A DNA stretch of 64,000 nt from Pseudoips prasinana. Taxonomy: Eukaryota; Arthropoda; Insecta; Lepidoptera; Nolidae. The position numbers were made by a program, and so were the translations under genes. The notes under the pieces were generated by a model that was not told the DNA's origin, did no database searches, and saw only the letters and a program-made list of their open reading frames with translations. This document shows positions 47,835 through 57,690 of this stretch, one piece after another; the stretch's first letter is position 1; each line of letters starts with the position of its first letter. The stretch lies in contig OX621249.1 of assembly GCA_951640165.1 (NCBI GenBank), positions 6,375,001 through 6,439,000 on the forward strand, given 5' to 3'.

Positions 47835-48260
47835 ACATGTTGATTGTTGGCTCCATTTGTATTAGGACACCACAGATTATATATATAATAATTTGAACTG
47901 CGCCAGACGTTGTTGTGCAAGAAATTAGCGAATGAAATGGCATCAATACCAAATCCCCCGTCGCAACGCAACGGGTAAAGCTTCGACGATTGATTTGATG
48001 TAAAGCAGCGTAGTCGTTCTCGTAGTTGCTACGGAACGGATACCGGTTCTGTAGCAGCGTTAACAGTATTCCTCTCTAGTAGGGGAGTGATGTTGTAGGC
48101 CGCAAGCGCACCGGTTTTCGTAGCAAACAAGGATAGCAATTATGTCGACTATCTCTTTCCAACTTGAGGTACGGGGGGAGGGTACGCGCCCGCAGTGAAG
48201 CCGCGCGGGCAGACTCAGCGGTGCGAAACAAGGGCAGCAATTATTGTTTTTAATTAATTA
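47835..48260 (-). other. probable 5'UTR of the LINE interrupted by Transib
   Basis: Upstream of the restored MSLSQSN start. It includes a GC-rich block (about 47960-48240), unlike its AT-rich surroundings. No protein motif is recognised. Confidence 0.4.
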
Positions 48261-48489
48261 TAATGCGAGCATGGTATGCGTGCACACAATTTTAATGGCT
48301 TCCCAATGACACTTTGAGTACAATTTTGAATGGCAAAAACTTTATAATTTCTCAAGCAACGCGTGGCACTACTGCTCTCGATGCAGTTCCGGGCGAAAGA
48401 GGTATAGAGATATAAATGGATTGATAGAAGAACTGAGAAAGACCAGGGTCGGTTGACATATAGGGGGTATATGTTACAAGAACATTAGT

Positions 48490-48612
48490 TTCGCACATGT
48501 TATGGTACTTTTATCGCCTTCTATTAGAGGTTTACGTAAGCTGATAGAGATATGTGACCGCTATACTACTTCTCATGGTATACGTTATGATATGTATCAT
48601 GATATATATGGG
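48490..48612 (+). pseudogene. LINE reverse-transcriptase fragment
   Basis: Reads MVLLSPSIRGLRKLIEICDR and YTTSHGIRYD. It corresponds to the region right after the YADD motif in the LINE at 57742-59363 (DMVLLSASVCGLSKLLGICE). Only about 40 codons survive. Confidence 0.7.
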
Positions 48613-49035
48613 TCGTTTTCAAAATTAATGTACATTTCCTTTGTGTTTAGGGTAAACAGTACAATGATTGGCATTCTAAGATGATCTTCAACATAAATGT
48701 AGTAACTTCTATGTTATAATAGTATTTTTATATATCTAATGTTTACCAGATATAAGGTATATAAACGTATAAATTATAATGAAACACATTGGTATTTAAA
48801 AAAATAGCTTTATTGCTTAAAAAGTAACATTAAACTTAATTCTATGTTATTGCACAATCATTGGCACGGAAGTATAATTATTGGCACAGCGAGTTTGGTA
48901 TAACGATTGGCACTACATATTTACTAATGTAGGCACACCTCCTTGCCGTCGCAAAAATAGGCGAACCTAGGTAGGTAGGTACCTACGTAGATAAATAATT
49001 TATCCCATCCATGGTCCATTAATAAACTCGCCTAC

Positions 49036-51603
49036 CTAATCATCTTCTAATACTTTTAATAGTTCTTCATTTGTCATTGGTCTCAATATATTTTCTTTAA
49101 CTTTTATCTTATCTTTTCTGGTTTCCCTTGATACTCTAAAATTTGCAGGTTCATCTAAAATAGGTCCTTTCTTTAATGCTTTTTTGACCATTACTTGTTC
49201 CGATTCTTTAACGCTTTTTTCATTTTCAGCTTCAGCTGCATCTAAAATTGGTCTGTTTTTTATTTCCTTTAGGGTAGTAATATTTGCAGGTTTAACTTCG
49301 CTCATAGGTTCTATTTTTAATTCCCTTGTTCCTCTTTTTTCTTCAATATCACTTGAGATTCTATTTGCTGGTTTAATCAAGACGTTTGATTGGATTACAA
49401 TTTTGGGTTTGATACTATCAGAGTTTGGTTTACTTTTCTTAATTAACTTTAAATCTTTGGCTTTGTTCTTTTTCTGTATAGTTTCAGCTTGTTTTTTTTC
49501 CTTGAGTAATTGTTTCTCTTTGGCTTTCTCTAGTCTTTCTATTCGTTTGTTCTCCTTTTCTTGTATCTCTTTCATCTTTTTTTGTTGTTTTTGTAGTTCT
49601 ACAGCTTCCCAATCTTTACTAGTCAAAACAAAAGAGCGATGTTCTGTACCAGCTTTCTGTGTTTTAATTGGAGTCTTCGGTAACTTTAAAAAATCGTTTA
49701 TATTTTGTGCCTTTGTAGGGATTTCGATTGGCATATCATCCACCAGAACCCATTTTCCACCAATCAGCTCTACACTTTGACAACTGGTGGATGGAATAGG
49801 TATTAAATTTATTGGCGTTATTGACTGGTTTTCTCTTTGATATTCTGAAATAACGTCAACCGTTTGTGCAGCTTCTGGTATTGAATCGTTTATTGATGAA
49901 TAGATTATACAGGATTCTAAAGGTAATTCTTCAACCACCTGATTCTGAAGTTCAACATGCTCTCCACCTATTTCGTGTCCTGAGGTTTCTGAATAATCGA
50001 CAACCATCGTGTTTGCTTTAGATATGCCAGTGTCTTCGGATTGAGGTTCATGGGATAGTTCTGGTTCATTTAGCAAAAGTTGTACTTCTGTTGGCATTGT
50101 CGTTAATTCATTAAAGGCTGCCATGGTGTTCAAATCTTCTGAACCATCGTTGTTTTGTTCATTTAAATTGCTCCTGTCCTTGTGTTGTATGAGTTCCATA
50201 GAAGTTGTCTCTTGTTGTGGCTCTTGTGTTGAAATTTTTGGTACGAGATATTTATACAAGTCGTAAAGCTTTTTAGCTTCTATTGATTTACCTACCATCT
50301 GATTCTTCATCTTTCGGACTAGCTGTGGTCCAACAATTTCTTCAAATGTCTTATAGTTAAGACTTGTAGAACAGTTGTCATCCAAAATTTCTTGTACTGG
50401 TTTAGAGGGCATTAAACATTTTGTATAGTCCACTTGATCTGGATTAAATGGGCATAAACCACAAGCTTCAAAACCGTTCTTTAACGTCGTCTTATTTAAT
50501 TTGGGTAAAAGCTTCTCTAATATAGGAGCAACATCTGTTTTTAGTAAGGATTTCGTTAAGTTATCTGTACGCCATTCTAGGACTGCTTTACGCCACATTA
50601 CTTTTATTGGGCGAAACGCCGCTACGTCTGCTGGTTGCAAAATCCGTGTCGCGTTAGGGTATAGAGCTATAAGTATTATACCAAGATTTTGACAAAGTTG
50701 AGTAAGCTGAAGTGTTGTGTGGCTTTTATGCCCATCCAAAAAAAGAATTACTGGAAAAGTGATATTCCTCTTCATTAGCGCTGGATGTAGAACATTCTGT
50801 ATGTACTGAATGAAAAGCTCGGCCTTCATCCATCCATTATCTGACAAGCCAATGCCCCACTCGCTAGGCACAGACTTTTGAATCTCAGGTCGCATTCTCT
50901 TTAAGGGGTAAATAATCATAGGAGGTGTTGTTACACCATCCGCCGAAAATGTAAACATTACGGTAACACACGATTTAGACTGAGCGTGATCTACCTCATA
51001 CACATTTTTGGTTCCCCTCAAAGCGATAACTTTAGTATTCTTTGGGCATAAAATAAAATTAGTTTCATCCCCATTGTAAACTCTAGATGGATCACTCAAA
51101 ATATTAAAAAGATCATTGTTTTTCAGATATTCTTCTACTTGTTTAAACCAATTTCTAATTTGCTTCTCTGACAACTTTGAGCTTGCTGAAGTTACAGCCT
51201 CTGATGTTCGTATAGAAAGCTCAGGATGCCTTTTCAAAAATAATTTATACCATCCATCGCCTGGTGTATTATCTATAAAACTGTTTGGTCTGGGATTTTC
51301 GTCCAAATACAGTTTGACACTCTTTATGACGTCCTCTTTACGCCGTGGAAATCCTTTTCTACAAGCTGAAATTATCCATTTAACTACCTCTTTTTCTTCT
51401 GCATTAGTCAGAACTGTATCTGGACCAGGTCGACTTTTAACAAATAAGTTGGATAGGCGAAACTGCAAAGTTGCCCGTGGGATATTAAATTTATTAGCAG
51501 CAGTTTTCTTACCCATTCCATTTTTTATGGCTTGCAAGGCTTTTTCTACATCTTCTTCTGTATATGCTTTTGAGTATTTTTTTCCAACCGTAACCTTCGG
51601 CAT
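49036..51603 (-). CDS. pogo-like transposase (HTH-psq, CENP-B-type HTH, DDE_1), intact
   Basis: The 855-residue frame starts MPKVTVGKKYSKAYTEED; an in-frame extension to 51690 lies across a likely acceptor (CACTTTCAG|GTAC) and is not used, and a donor CGT|GTAAGT near 51983 suggests a 5'UTR exon. Residues ~10-60 form a psq-type helix-turn-helix (KKTAANKFNIPRATLQFRLS); ~70-140 a CENP-B-type HTH (PGDGWYKLFLKRHPELS). The DDE_1 core shows RVYNGDETNFILC (D), VILFLDGHKSHTT (D) and TRILQPADVAAF (D), then GFEACGLCPFNPD. The last ~400 residues are low-complexity, ending in a lysine/glutamate-rich coiled coil (~690-740). No disruptions, so a functional protein is possible. Confidence 0.92.
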   Translation of the reverse strand: MPKVTVGKKYSKAYTEEDVEKALQAIKNGMGKKTAANKFNIPRATLQFRLSNLFVKSRPGPDTVLTNAEEKEVVKWIISACRKGFPRRKEDVIKSVKLYLDENPRPNSFIDNTPGDGWYKLFLKRHPELSIRTSEAVTSASSKLSEKQIRNWFKQVEEYLKNNDLFNILSDPSRVYNGDETNFILCPKNTKVIALRGTKNVYEVDHAQSKSCVTVMFTFSADGVTTPPMIIYPLKRMRPEIQKSVPSEWGIGLSDNGWMKAELFIQYIQNVLHPALMKRNITFPVILFLDGHKSHTTLQLTQLCQNLGIILIALYPNATRILQPADVAAFRPIKVMWRKAVLEWRTDNLTKSLLKTDVAPILEKLLPKLNKTTLKNGFEACGLCPFNPDQVDYTKCLMPSKPVQEILDDNCSTSLNYKTFEEIVGPQLVRKMKNQMVGKSIEAKKLYDLYKYLVPKISTQEPQQETTSMELIQHKDRSNLNEQNNDGSEDLNTMAAFNELTTMPTEVQLLLNEPELSHEPQSEDTGISKANTMVVDYSETSGHEIGGEHVELQNQVVEELPLESCIIYSSINDSIPEAAQTVDVISEYQRENQSITPINLIPIPSTSCQSVELIGGKWVLVDDMPIEIPTKAQNINDFLKLPKTPIKTQKAGTEHRSFVLTSKDWEAVELQKQQKKMKEIQEKENKRIERLEKAKEKQLLKEKKQAETIQKKNKAKDLKLIKKSKPNSDSIKPKIVIQSNVLIKPANRISSDIEEKRGTRELKIEPMSEVKPANITTLKEIKNRPILDAAEAENEKSVKESEQVMVKKALKKGPILDEPANFRVSRETRKDKIKVKENILRPMTNEELLKVLEDD

Positions 51604-51639
51604 CTTAAAGCTGTCTAAGTACCTGAAAGTGATGAAAAG

Positions 51640-52225
51640 AAGAGGAAACCTTAGGTGGATATAGTCATTGGCACAACAAAAAATATACAATGATTGGCAG
51701 TGCCAAGAATTCGAATAGAAGCGAAATCAAACTTATTTAGCAACCCAATATGGTCTATTTTGATGAAAATGTAATTTAACCAACAAATACATACACATGA
51801 CACCAAAAAAAAAAAGTACAATCATTGGCATCCGTGCCAATCACTGTAACAATAAACAAAAAAAATACAGTGATTGGCACCAATGCCAATGGTTGTACGC
51901 TTATTTTTCAACACTGAAAACAATAAAATAGCAAGATATACCGTTATTTAACAATATCAAATATAAATTGGCGTAGAAACTTACACGAAAATCACTTTTT
52001 CACGTGCTCTTCTATCCTCCAGCACTACACTTTTTACTATAAAATCAACACGATCACGACCTCTTGATTTCCGTTAAAACTCACAAACAGATGTGAAATA
52101 AAAATGGCTGACAACAGTGTTGCCACTTTATAAGATTAGATATTCTACTCAATAAGGTATTGCAGCCGAAAATAAACAGAAATTGTCTCTTAATATCTGG
52201 ATTTTTATATCAGAGTGCCAATCAC
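51640..52225. promoter_or_regulatory. right subterminal array of TTGGCAC motifs
   Basis: Copies appear at about 51666, 51691 and 51702 (inverted), 51825 and 51836 (inverted), 51877, 51888 (inverted), 52216 and 52235 (inverted). Most have the form CAATNATTGGCA. They flank the 5'UTR exon, so they may serve both transposase binding and regulation of the gene; this is inference. Confidence 0.65.
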
Positions 52226-52460
52226 TGGGGGGGTGCCAACAATAGTATAGTTTACCCTATTTTATGTTATCGTGACACAAAAGTAACTCAAGTGAAGAGT
52301 AAGGGCAGAGTCACAACGAAGTATTTAAATACCAATTTGGTAGTAGTAAATCAGTTTAATCATATTAAGATTTGACAAAATCACATGTAAGAAACTTAGA
52401 AAGTAAATAAAAAACGAGGTATAGATAGATACCTCGTAAATAGATTTATATCTAAAACAA

Positions 52461-52714
52461 TCATCATCATCATCATTACAGCTAAATAAGTCCACTGCTG
52501 GACAAGCCTCCCTCAAGAATCGTCTTGGGGGGATATGCCATAATCGCCACGCTTGGCAGGCGGGTTGGCGATCGCAGTAAGATGGTCATAGTACTCAGAA
52601 GGAAGCTGCTGCCCATCCTCTGGTAGATATTCCCTCGGGTCGACTTCTACGCCCCCCACGGGATGAGATGGGGTGATGATATTCTGATTCTGATATTTGT
52701 CGCCGTCACCACAC
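52461..52714 (-). mobile_element. short internally deleted RTE derivative
   Basis: ATCTAAAACAA is duplicated at 52450-52460 and 52715-52725. The right (5') part matches the head of the RTE copy at 61125-62204 (rc of GCCACGCTTGGCAG and ATTCCCTCGGG), and the left (3') part matches its tail (GTCCACTGCTGGACA plus CAT repeats). Endonuclease and reverse transcriptase are entirely missing. Confidence 0.88.
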
Positions 52715-52725
52715 ATCTAAAACAA

Positions 52726-53300
52726 GGTGGTCATAAATTTCACTTTTAAAAACTAATTAACGGTTTTAGGAGTCTAGTACATGAAAGTATGTGACGTGAC
52801 CGCATACAGCGTTTTTTAGTGGTCCCCACAATAGCATTTCTGCGTCTGTTGTTGTCTGTGTTTACGAACTGTTAAGGGAGATTAATGGACGTGAGTTGAA
52901 AATAAACATGTAACGTTTTTTCTTTTCAAAACTGACATTTGTCTTGTCACATTTATTTGACGAATTTAAGCATATTATTTTTTAAATATTTAACAAGTTT
53001 TTATGTTAGAGTCCGCGCAAACTAAGTCTTCGTGCTATCAAAATCGGAAATAATCATTTGCCGCCATCTCGACGTTTATATCAAGTGTCAAGAGAGTGTG
53101 CTGTGTTCCATATTTTCCAAAGTAAATATCCATCATTATGCTGAACGTGATTACAAGTGCTAGCAGGGATAGTCTTGAAGTTCAAATACGCACGCAGACT
53201 TATCTTGCGCGCAGTCTAAACATTTGTGCAAAAAACACACATAAGAATTTAAGAAATTTTATGTCACTGAGTAACTCAACATTAATTTAAAATTCTATAC
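52726..53300. other. no gene recognised
   Basis: AT-rich sequence between the RTE derivative and a MITE. No motif or repeat was recognised. Confidence 0.5.
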
Positions 53301-53307
53301 CTATTTA

Positions 53308-53424
53308 GGCCCACTTGCACCAACTTCTTAAATGTGTTTGAATTGTATTTAAACACAATTTTCTATTGTCATTTTGTGTTTACATTCAATTTAAACATAT
53401 TTCAAAAGTTGGTGCAAGTGGCCC
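53308..53424. mobile_element. PIF/Harbinger-type MITE, TTA target duplication
   Basis: GGCCCACTTGCACCAACTT at the left and, reversed, GGGCCACTTGCACCAACTT at the right, with TTA on both sides (53305-53307, 53425-53427). Arms cover most of the 117 bp, so it folds into a hairpin. Confidence 0.85.
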
Positions 53425-53482
53425 TTAGTGTAACAAAATATAAAATTTGGTCAACAAAAAAAAAGTCTTGCAATAATATTTT

Positions 53483-53538
53483 TATATCGTTAGAATAATA
53501 CGTATATTGAATATTATACGTATTGTTTTAACGATATA
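53483..53538. repeat. 24-bp imperfect palindrome
   Basis: TATATCGTTAGAATAATACG... pairs with ...CGTATTGTTTTAACGATATA around an 8-base loop, with a few mismatches. It may be a very small MITE. Confidence 0.8.
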
Positions 53539-53753
53539 AACATATTTTCTTATTTAGGGTTACATTTTACACTTTTAACTTATTTAACATCTTAATAATC
53601 TTAATTTTAACAATCATAAAATTTGTGTTTAGTTCAATAGATTTTATATGGACTATCTGTATTTTAAACTGACACAATTTGACTAATAGTTAGATTGACA
53701 TTCTTATTATTAAAAGACCAACAAGCGATGCCATAGATAGTCAAAATTTATTT

Positions 53754-56318
53754 TTAAAATCGCTTCGTCATCACTATCATCAAACATGTCACTATAGTCT
53801 TTTTTAAATCACTCGATGATACATTGTAACATTGGGCTGATTTTCTCATTTTTTGTAAATCGGATAATTTATAGTTTACTTTTATATTTGAAAGAATAGT
53901 GACTTTGGACGTGCTTGGTTTGTTAATGTCAGTATTAAAGTAAGTCGATTTTTTAAAATCTGTTGCGTTATAATCTGTTTTGGCGATTAGACCATCATTA
54001 TCAGTTTCACTGCTCTCGGAATGGATAGTGACTTTGGACGAGCTTGGTTTGTTGGTGTCTATATTAAAGTAAGTCGGTTTTTGATGATCTGTTGCGTTAT
54101 TATCAGTTTTGGCGATTAGTCCATCAATATCAGTAACACTAATCTCGGAATCAGATGAATAAACAATTTTTCTTTTTTTTTTGTCCGACATGGATTCTCT
54201 TTTTTTTTCAGCAAGCTACGTTCTTTTAAAGAATAGCAATAACAAAACCCCTTTATTACAGACGATCTTTCATACCATTACCATTTCACATACGGTTCTT
54301 GATTTACAAACAATTCAGACATACCAAAGGAACTTGTTATTTGATGTATTTGCATTGTTTGCGGTACAGCAACTAAGTCATATGAGCTTATCCCTCTTTC
54401 TACTTCATTAATATGATCCTCTTTTATTAGGTACATCTTCACCGTAGTTTCATCTTTTAGGGCGTCACACGCTGTTTTCGCGTCTCCTATATCTATATGG
54501 TATGCTACCTTCTTGTCCAATGTTCTTTTGATCACCACACCTATGCCATCAGCAGCACCTTTGCCGAGCGGCTTCAAAAAAGTTCCAGGTAGCAAAAAAA
54601 AATCCTAAGGATTCCAGCACACTCGAGGATAAGAAAAAGTTCTTTTTTTGCCTATATTGGCTTGTGGGTCCATCCGAGTAAAAATGAACTATGTTCACTT
54701 GAGGTGATTTTTTTCTTATATCCCGTAGTATGGGCGAAAGATGAGCCCAAATTTCTTCCGGAGTATGCTTCGTTGAGTCTAAAATGTGCAAAAAGACTCT
54801 AAAGAATTGTGACCGTATACAACACTGGTGTGGAGACTAATTTGTATTTGGGATGCACCAAAATGTAAAGCTTTGATTTCTTTATGGATCTTACAAGCAG
54901 AGTTCTCCGAGAAGTCGTAATGGATTAGAACTTCATTCACACTTAAATTTTCTTTTAAGTATTTGTACCACTTATATTGGTGATATATAAAGCACTAGTA
55001 GAAATCAAAATCCACTGTTACACAGTGGATTTTGAATTCTACTAGTGCTTTTTTAAACTCCATTATTAAATGCCTTATCGTCCCTGATTTTATTATTTTA
55101 CCATTCATTTTGCTGTTTTGTTTTTGTTCTCCTTATGATATTCAATAGTTTGAATTGTCCATTCCAGCCAAGATACTTTGTCATCTAAATTGCACTCCGA
55201 CAAATTTTAACAGTTGCATTTTCTTTATAAGAACATTTGCATTCAGAGTACATACATTCCCTCTTATGAGTATCACAGACAATGCTTTTCATGAACAAGT
55301 CTAAATCTTTAGACTTCTCTATCGAAAGATTTCTCAGTGTTGCATATTTAAATTCTAAATTTCCGTGTTTTTTACAGGCGCATGTTTCATGGCTAGAGAG
55401 ATTGGGACTTAATACAAAAAAAGGCTTGCATCTAGTAAAAGTGGTATGAGATACGGGAATTTTATTTTTTTGGATAAATTTATAGCGTAATTTTTTCATT
55501 GACTCTAGGAGGTATCGTCATTGCATCTTATTTTTTTTCACCGTCTTCGTTTCCTTCTTGCGAGCTGTAGCGTGGCTAACGTCATCTTGTAAGAAAAAGT
55601 TACGAATTTTTTGTGCGAGTGCCTCGTGTTTCACCGGTTTCTTCGGCGGAACTCGAATTCTACCTTATAGCCCAATTATTGCTTCCAGCTTCATTTTATT
55701 CCTATACTTTTTCACCAAACTATTATCAATTATATTTTTTATTTTATTTTTTTGCTCATTATTGGTCGCTAATTCATACTGATGTTTGCTTGATTCACAC
55801 AATATATTTTTATGAAAGTGTTCCTTTTTAACTTTTTCCATTTCTGAAAGCGAAATATTTAAAGAACGAACAAAGGATTCATTTTTGGAGTGTGGCGTTA
55901 GTTCTCTTACATTTGAAATATTCTCTTTATCCTCATGGTCTTGTGAATTCGCTGCTTTTAGAATTTTGTACCTATATATAGTTTTTTTAGTGCTTTATTT
56001 TTTCTGATTAATGTATTTACTTTTTCTCTTAATTTTTTATTTTCCTGTGTTATTTTATTATATCTCTGTTTATACACTTTTCGACAAAATTAGTTTTATC
56101 CGGTTTTCTTCAGTTATTTGTTGCTTAGACCTTCGCCATTCCTTTCGCCTTACTTTTTTTTCAGATTCAGAAAGTTGATGTATCGGTATGTATTTATTTT
56201 TAGTTCTAATCAAATTCTTTTCTTGAACTTCCTTCAATTTTTGTGGATTATTAGATTTTAAACGCTCTCGGTAAAGTCTTTGCCGTTCAGCAGGCGTTAA
56301 CGTTATCTTTCCTAAAAA
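53754..56318 (-). pseudogene. transposon-associated protein with SDGPTSQYRQKKN motif, broken
   Basis: Downstream of an acceptor (CCTTTTTAG near 56319) the minus strand reads GKITLTPAERQRLYRERLKS, a charged coiled-coil region, then FFLQDDVSHATARKKETKTV, TTFTRCKPFFVL, ETCACKKHGNLEF, HYDFSENSACKIHKEIKALH, VHFYSDGPTSQYRQKKNFF, TWNFFEA, LGKGAADGIGVVIKRT, and a serine-rich end with two near-identical ~35-codon repeats (GLIAKTD...SSKVTI). I recognise this as a large, uncharacterised arthropod/cnidarian transposon-associated family. It is broken by a stop after EAIIGL (~55665), TGA after KKNKMQ (~55520), a frameshift after NFFEA (~54560), and the palindrome at 54992. Confidence 0.65.
54992..55048. 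repeat. near-perfect 27-bp palindrome inside the decayed gene
   Basis: GCACTAGTAGAAATCAAAAT... (54992-55018) and its reverse complement (55022-55048) differ at one site, with a 3-base loop. On the minus strand it turns ...LVEFKIH into LVEFKIHCVTVDFDFY-stop, adding reversed codons to the gene. Confidence 0.95.
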
Positions 56319-56373
56319 GGAAAATACAATTACTATTCACATATGTGAATATGTGTACTGTAAACTCGGTGTA

Positions 56374-56506
56374 CAGGGGCCAGCATATCAAGCTACCCCA
56401 ATCTGTCAAATTCTTTGATAGATTTTCAACTATAATTTATAGAATAAGATTCATGTTCAACTGGGAAAATTTGACAGTTTTGGAGAGCTTGACCTGCTGG
56501 CGTCTG
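56374..56506. mobile_element. pogo/Tigger-type MITE, TA flanks
   Basis: Ends CAGGGGCCAGCATATCAAGC and, reversed, CAGACGCCAGCAGGTCAAGC, with similarity for ~40 bp. TA on both sides (56372-56373, 56507-56508). The CAG start and TA target fit Tigger-type non-autonomous elements. Confidence 0.8.
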
Positions 56507-56559
56507 TACTATGTCAGTGTTTTTCTAAAGAATACTAGAAAAATACAAAATTAACAAAT

Positions 56560-57690
56560 AAATCACATTTAAATCTTTTATTTTAATTTTGAACATTGAC
56601 ATTTTAACCGTAGATATTTTAATTTTCGGATAACATGGGTGTACCCATTCAGTATATTGATATTCTTATAGAATGAATAATTATGAAATGCGTTGAACGG
56701 TAGATCAAATAAACATTCGATATTTTTGAACACTCGATGTACTGAGTGTAAGATTCAATGAATTTTTGACTTATTAACCACTCGTTAGAAAGAACGTTCG
56801 AGTATTTAGACGTTCGATTTATAGTGGTGAAGCATTTGATATTCAATTATTTGTCATTCGATTTGGCATAGCACACCCCTGTAAATAAGCCCTTACCCAT
56901 TCCATTGTGTAACGTGACACAAAAATAATAACACAACGGTCACACAAATGAACAAAATCAACGTGTCCATAACCTACAAATAATAATATTCTTGTTATTT
57001 CACTCTCGAATTACTCGTGAAACATGCATTCGACTTTAATTTACCATCAACTACACCTACATGCTGCACTGTAAAGTATAGTACTTACCGAATTCCCGTA
57101 ATGTAGCACTTTAAAACAAATTCTTATTGTCCTTTTCACGAAGCGCACGATGTGAAACCAACAGTTACTTATCAAAATGGCGCGGCTGGAAGAAACCAGC
57201 GCCCTCTCGTTGTAACTGTTTTGACGCATGGAGTTGCCATACTAAATTTGGAATTTAATTCTATTATTAGAAAATATCATTGTTAAAAGAAAGAATAACA
57301 CAAAGGAATGAAATATGAGACACGTGTTTATGGGCAAATAAATAAATTGTTTATTATAATTACATTATCTTGTGATATTTTCCGTTCACTTGACAACATA
57401 TTGTTGAATCAGGTTACATATATAATGCATCCAGCATTATTTAGTATTTGCTGCATTTGTAAAAGTCGCACGACTGTGGACATTGTACTTTTGAATGGGA
57501 AACAAATTCCGACCGGAATTAAATTTAGTTTTTTATAGAAATAGAACCAATTTCCATATTAAAACATTCGTATGTTTGTTATTCTATTACTGATTAGTCC
57601 GAATGTTAATTTATATGTTTACAGTACAAACTGTATTTTTTTTTTTGCCAATAAGTTTCATGGAAACATCATTACAACAAAAAGTACATT
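56560..57690. other. no gene recognised
   Basis: A minus-strand donor (AATTCG|GTAAGTAC near 57088) could end an untranslated or short coding exon of the decayed gene to the left. Otherwise AT-rich with nothing recognisable. Confidence 0.4.

Larger units (their letters stand above)
48650..52257 (-). mobile_element. pogo-like element, apparently intact, with repeated subterminal motifs
   Basis: Flanked by TA (48648-48649, 52258-52259). Ends GGGTAAACAGTACAATGATTG and, reversed, GGGTAAACTATACTATTG match imperfectly. The motif TTGGCAC (often in CAATCATTGGCAC) recurs near both ends: about four times in 48660-48920 and about seven times in 51665-52225, in both orientations. It encodes one intact transposase on the minus strand with an upstream untranslated exon. 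Confidence 0.88.

Noticed and set aside
47777..47971. 64-codon minus-strand frame (CDGGFGIDAISFANFLHN)
   Set aside because: It crosses the Transib right end and its TSD, so it is a chimera of element end and LINE 5'UTR, not a gene.
49184..49780. 198-codon plus-strand frame (also 51116-51664)
   Set aside because: Antisense shadow of the intact pogo-like transposase; no motif of its own.
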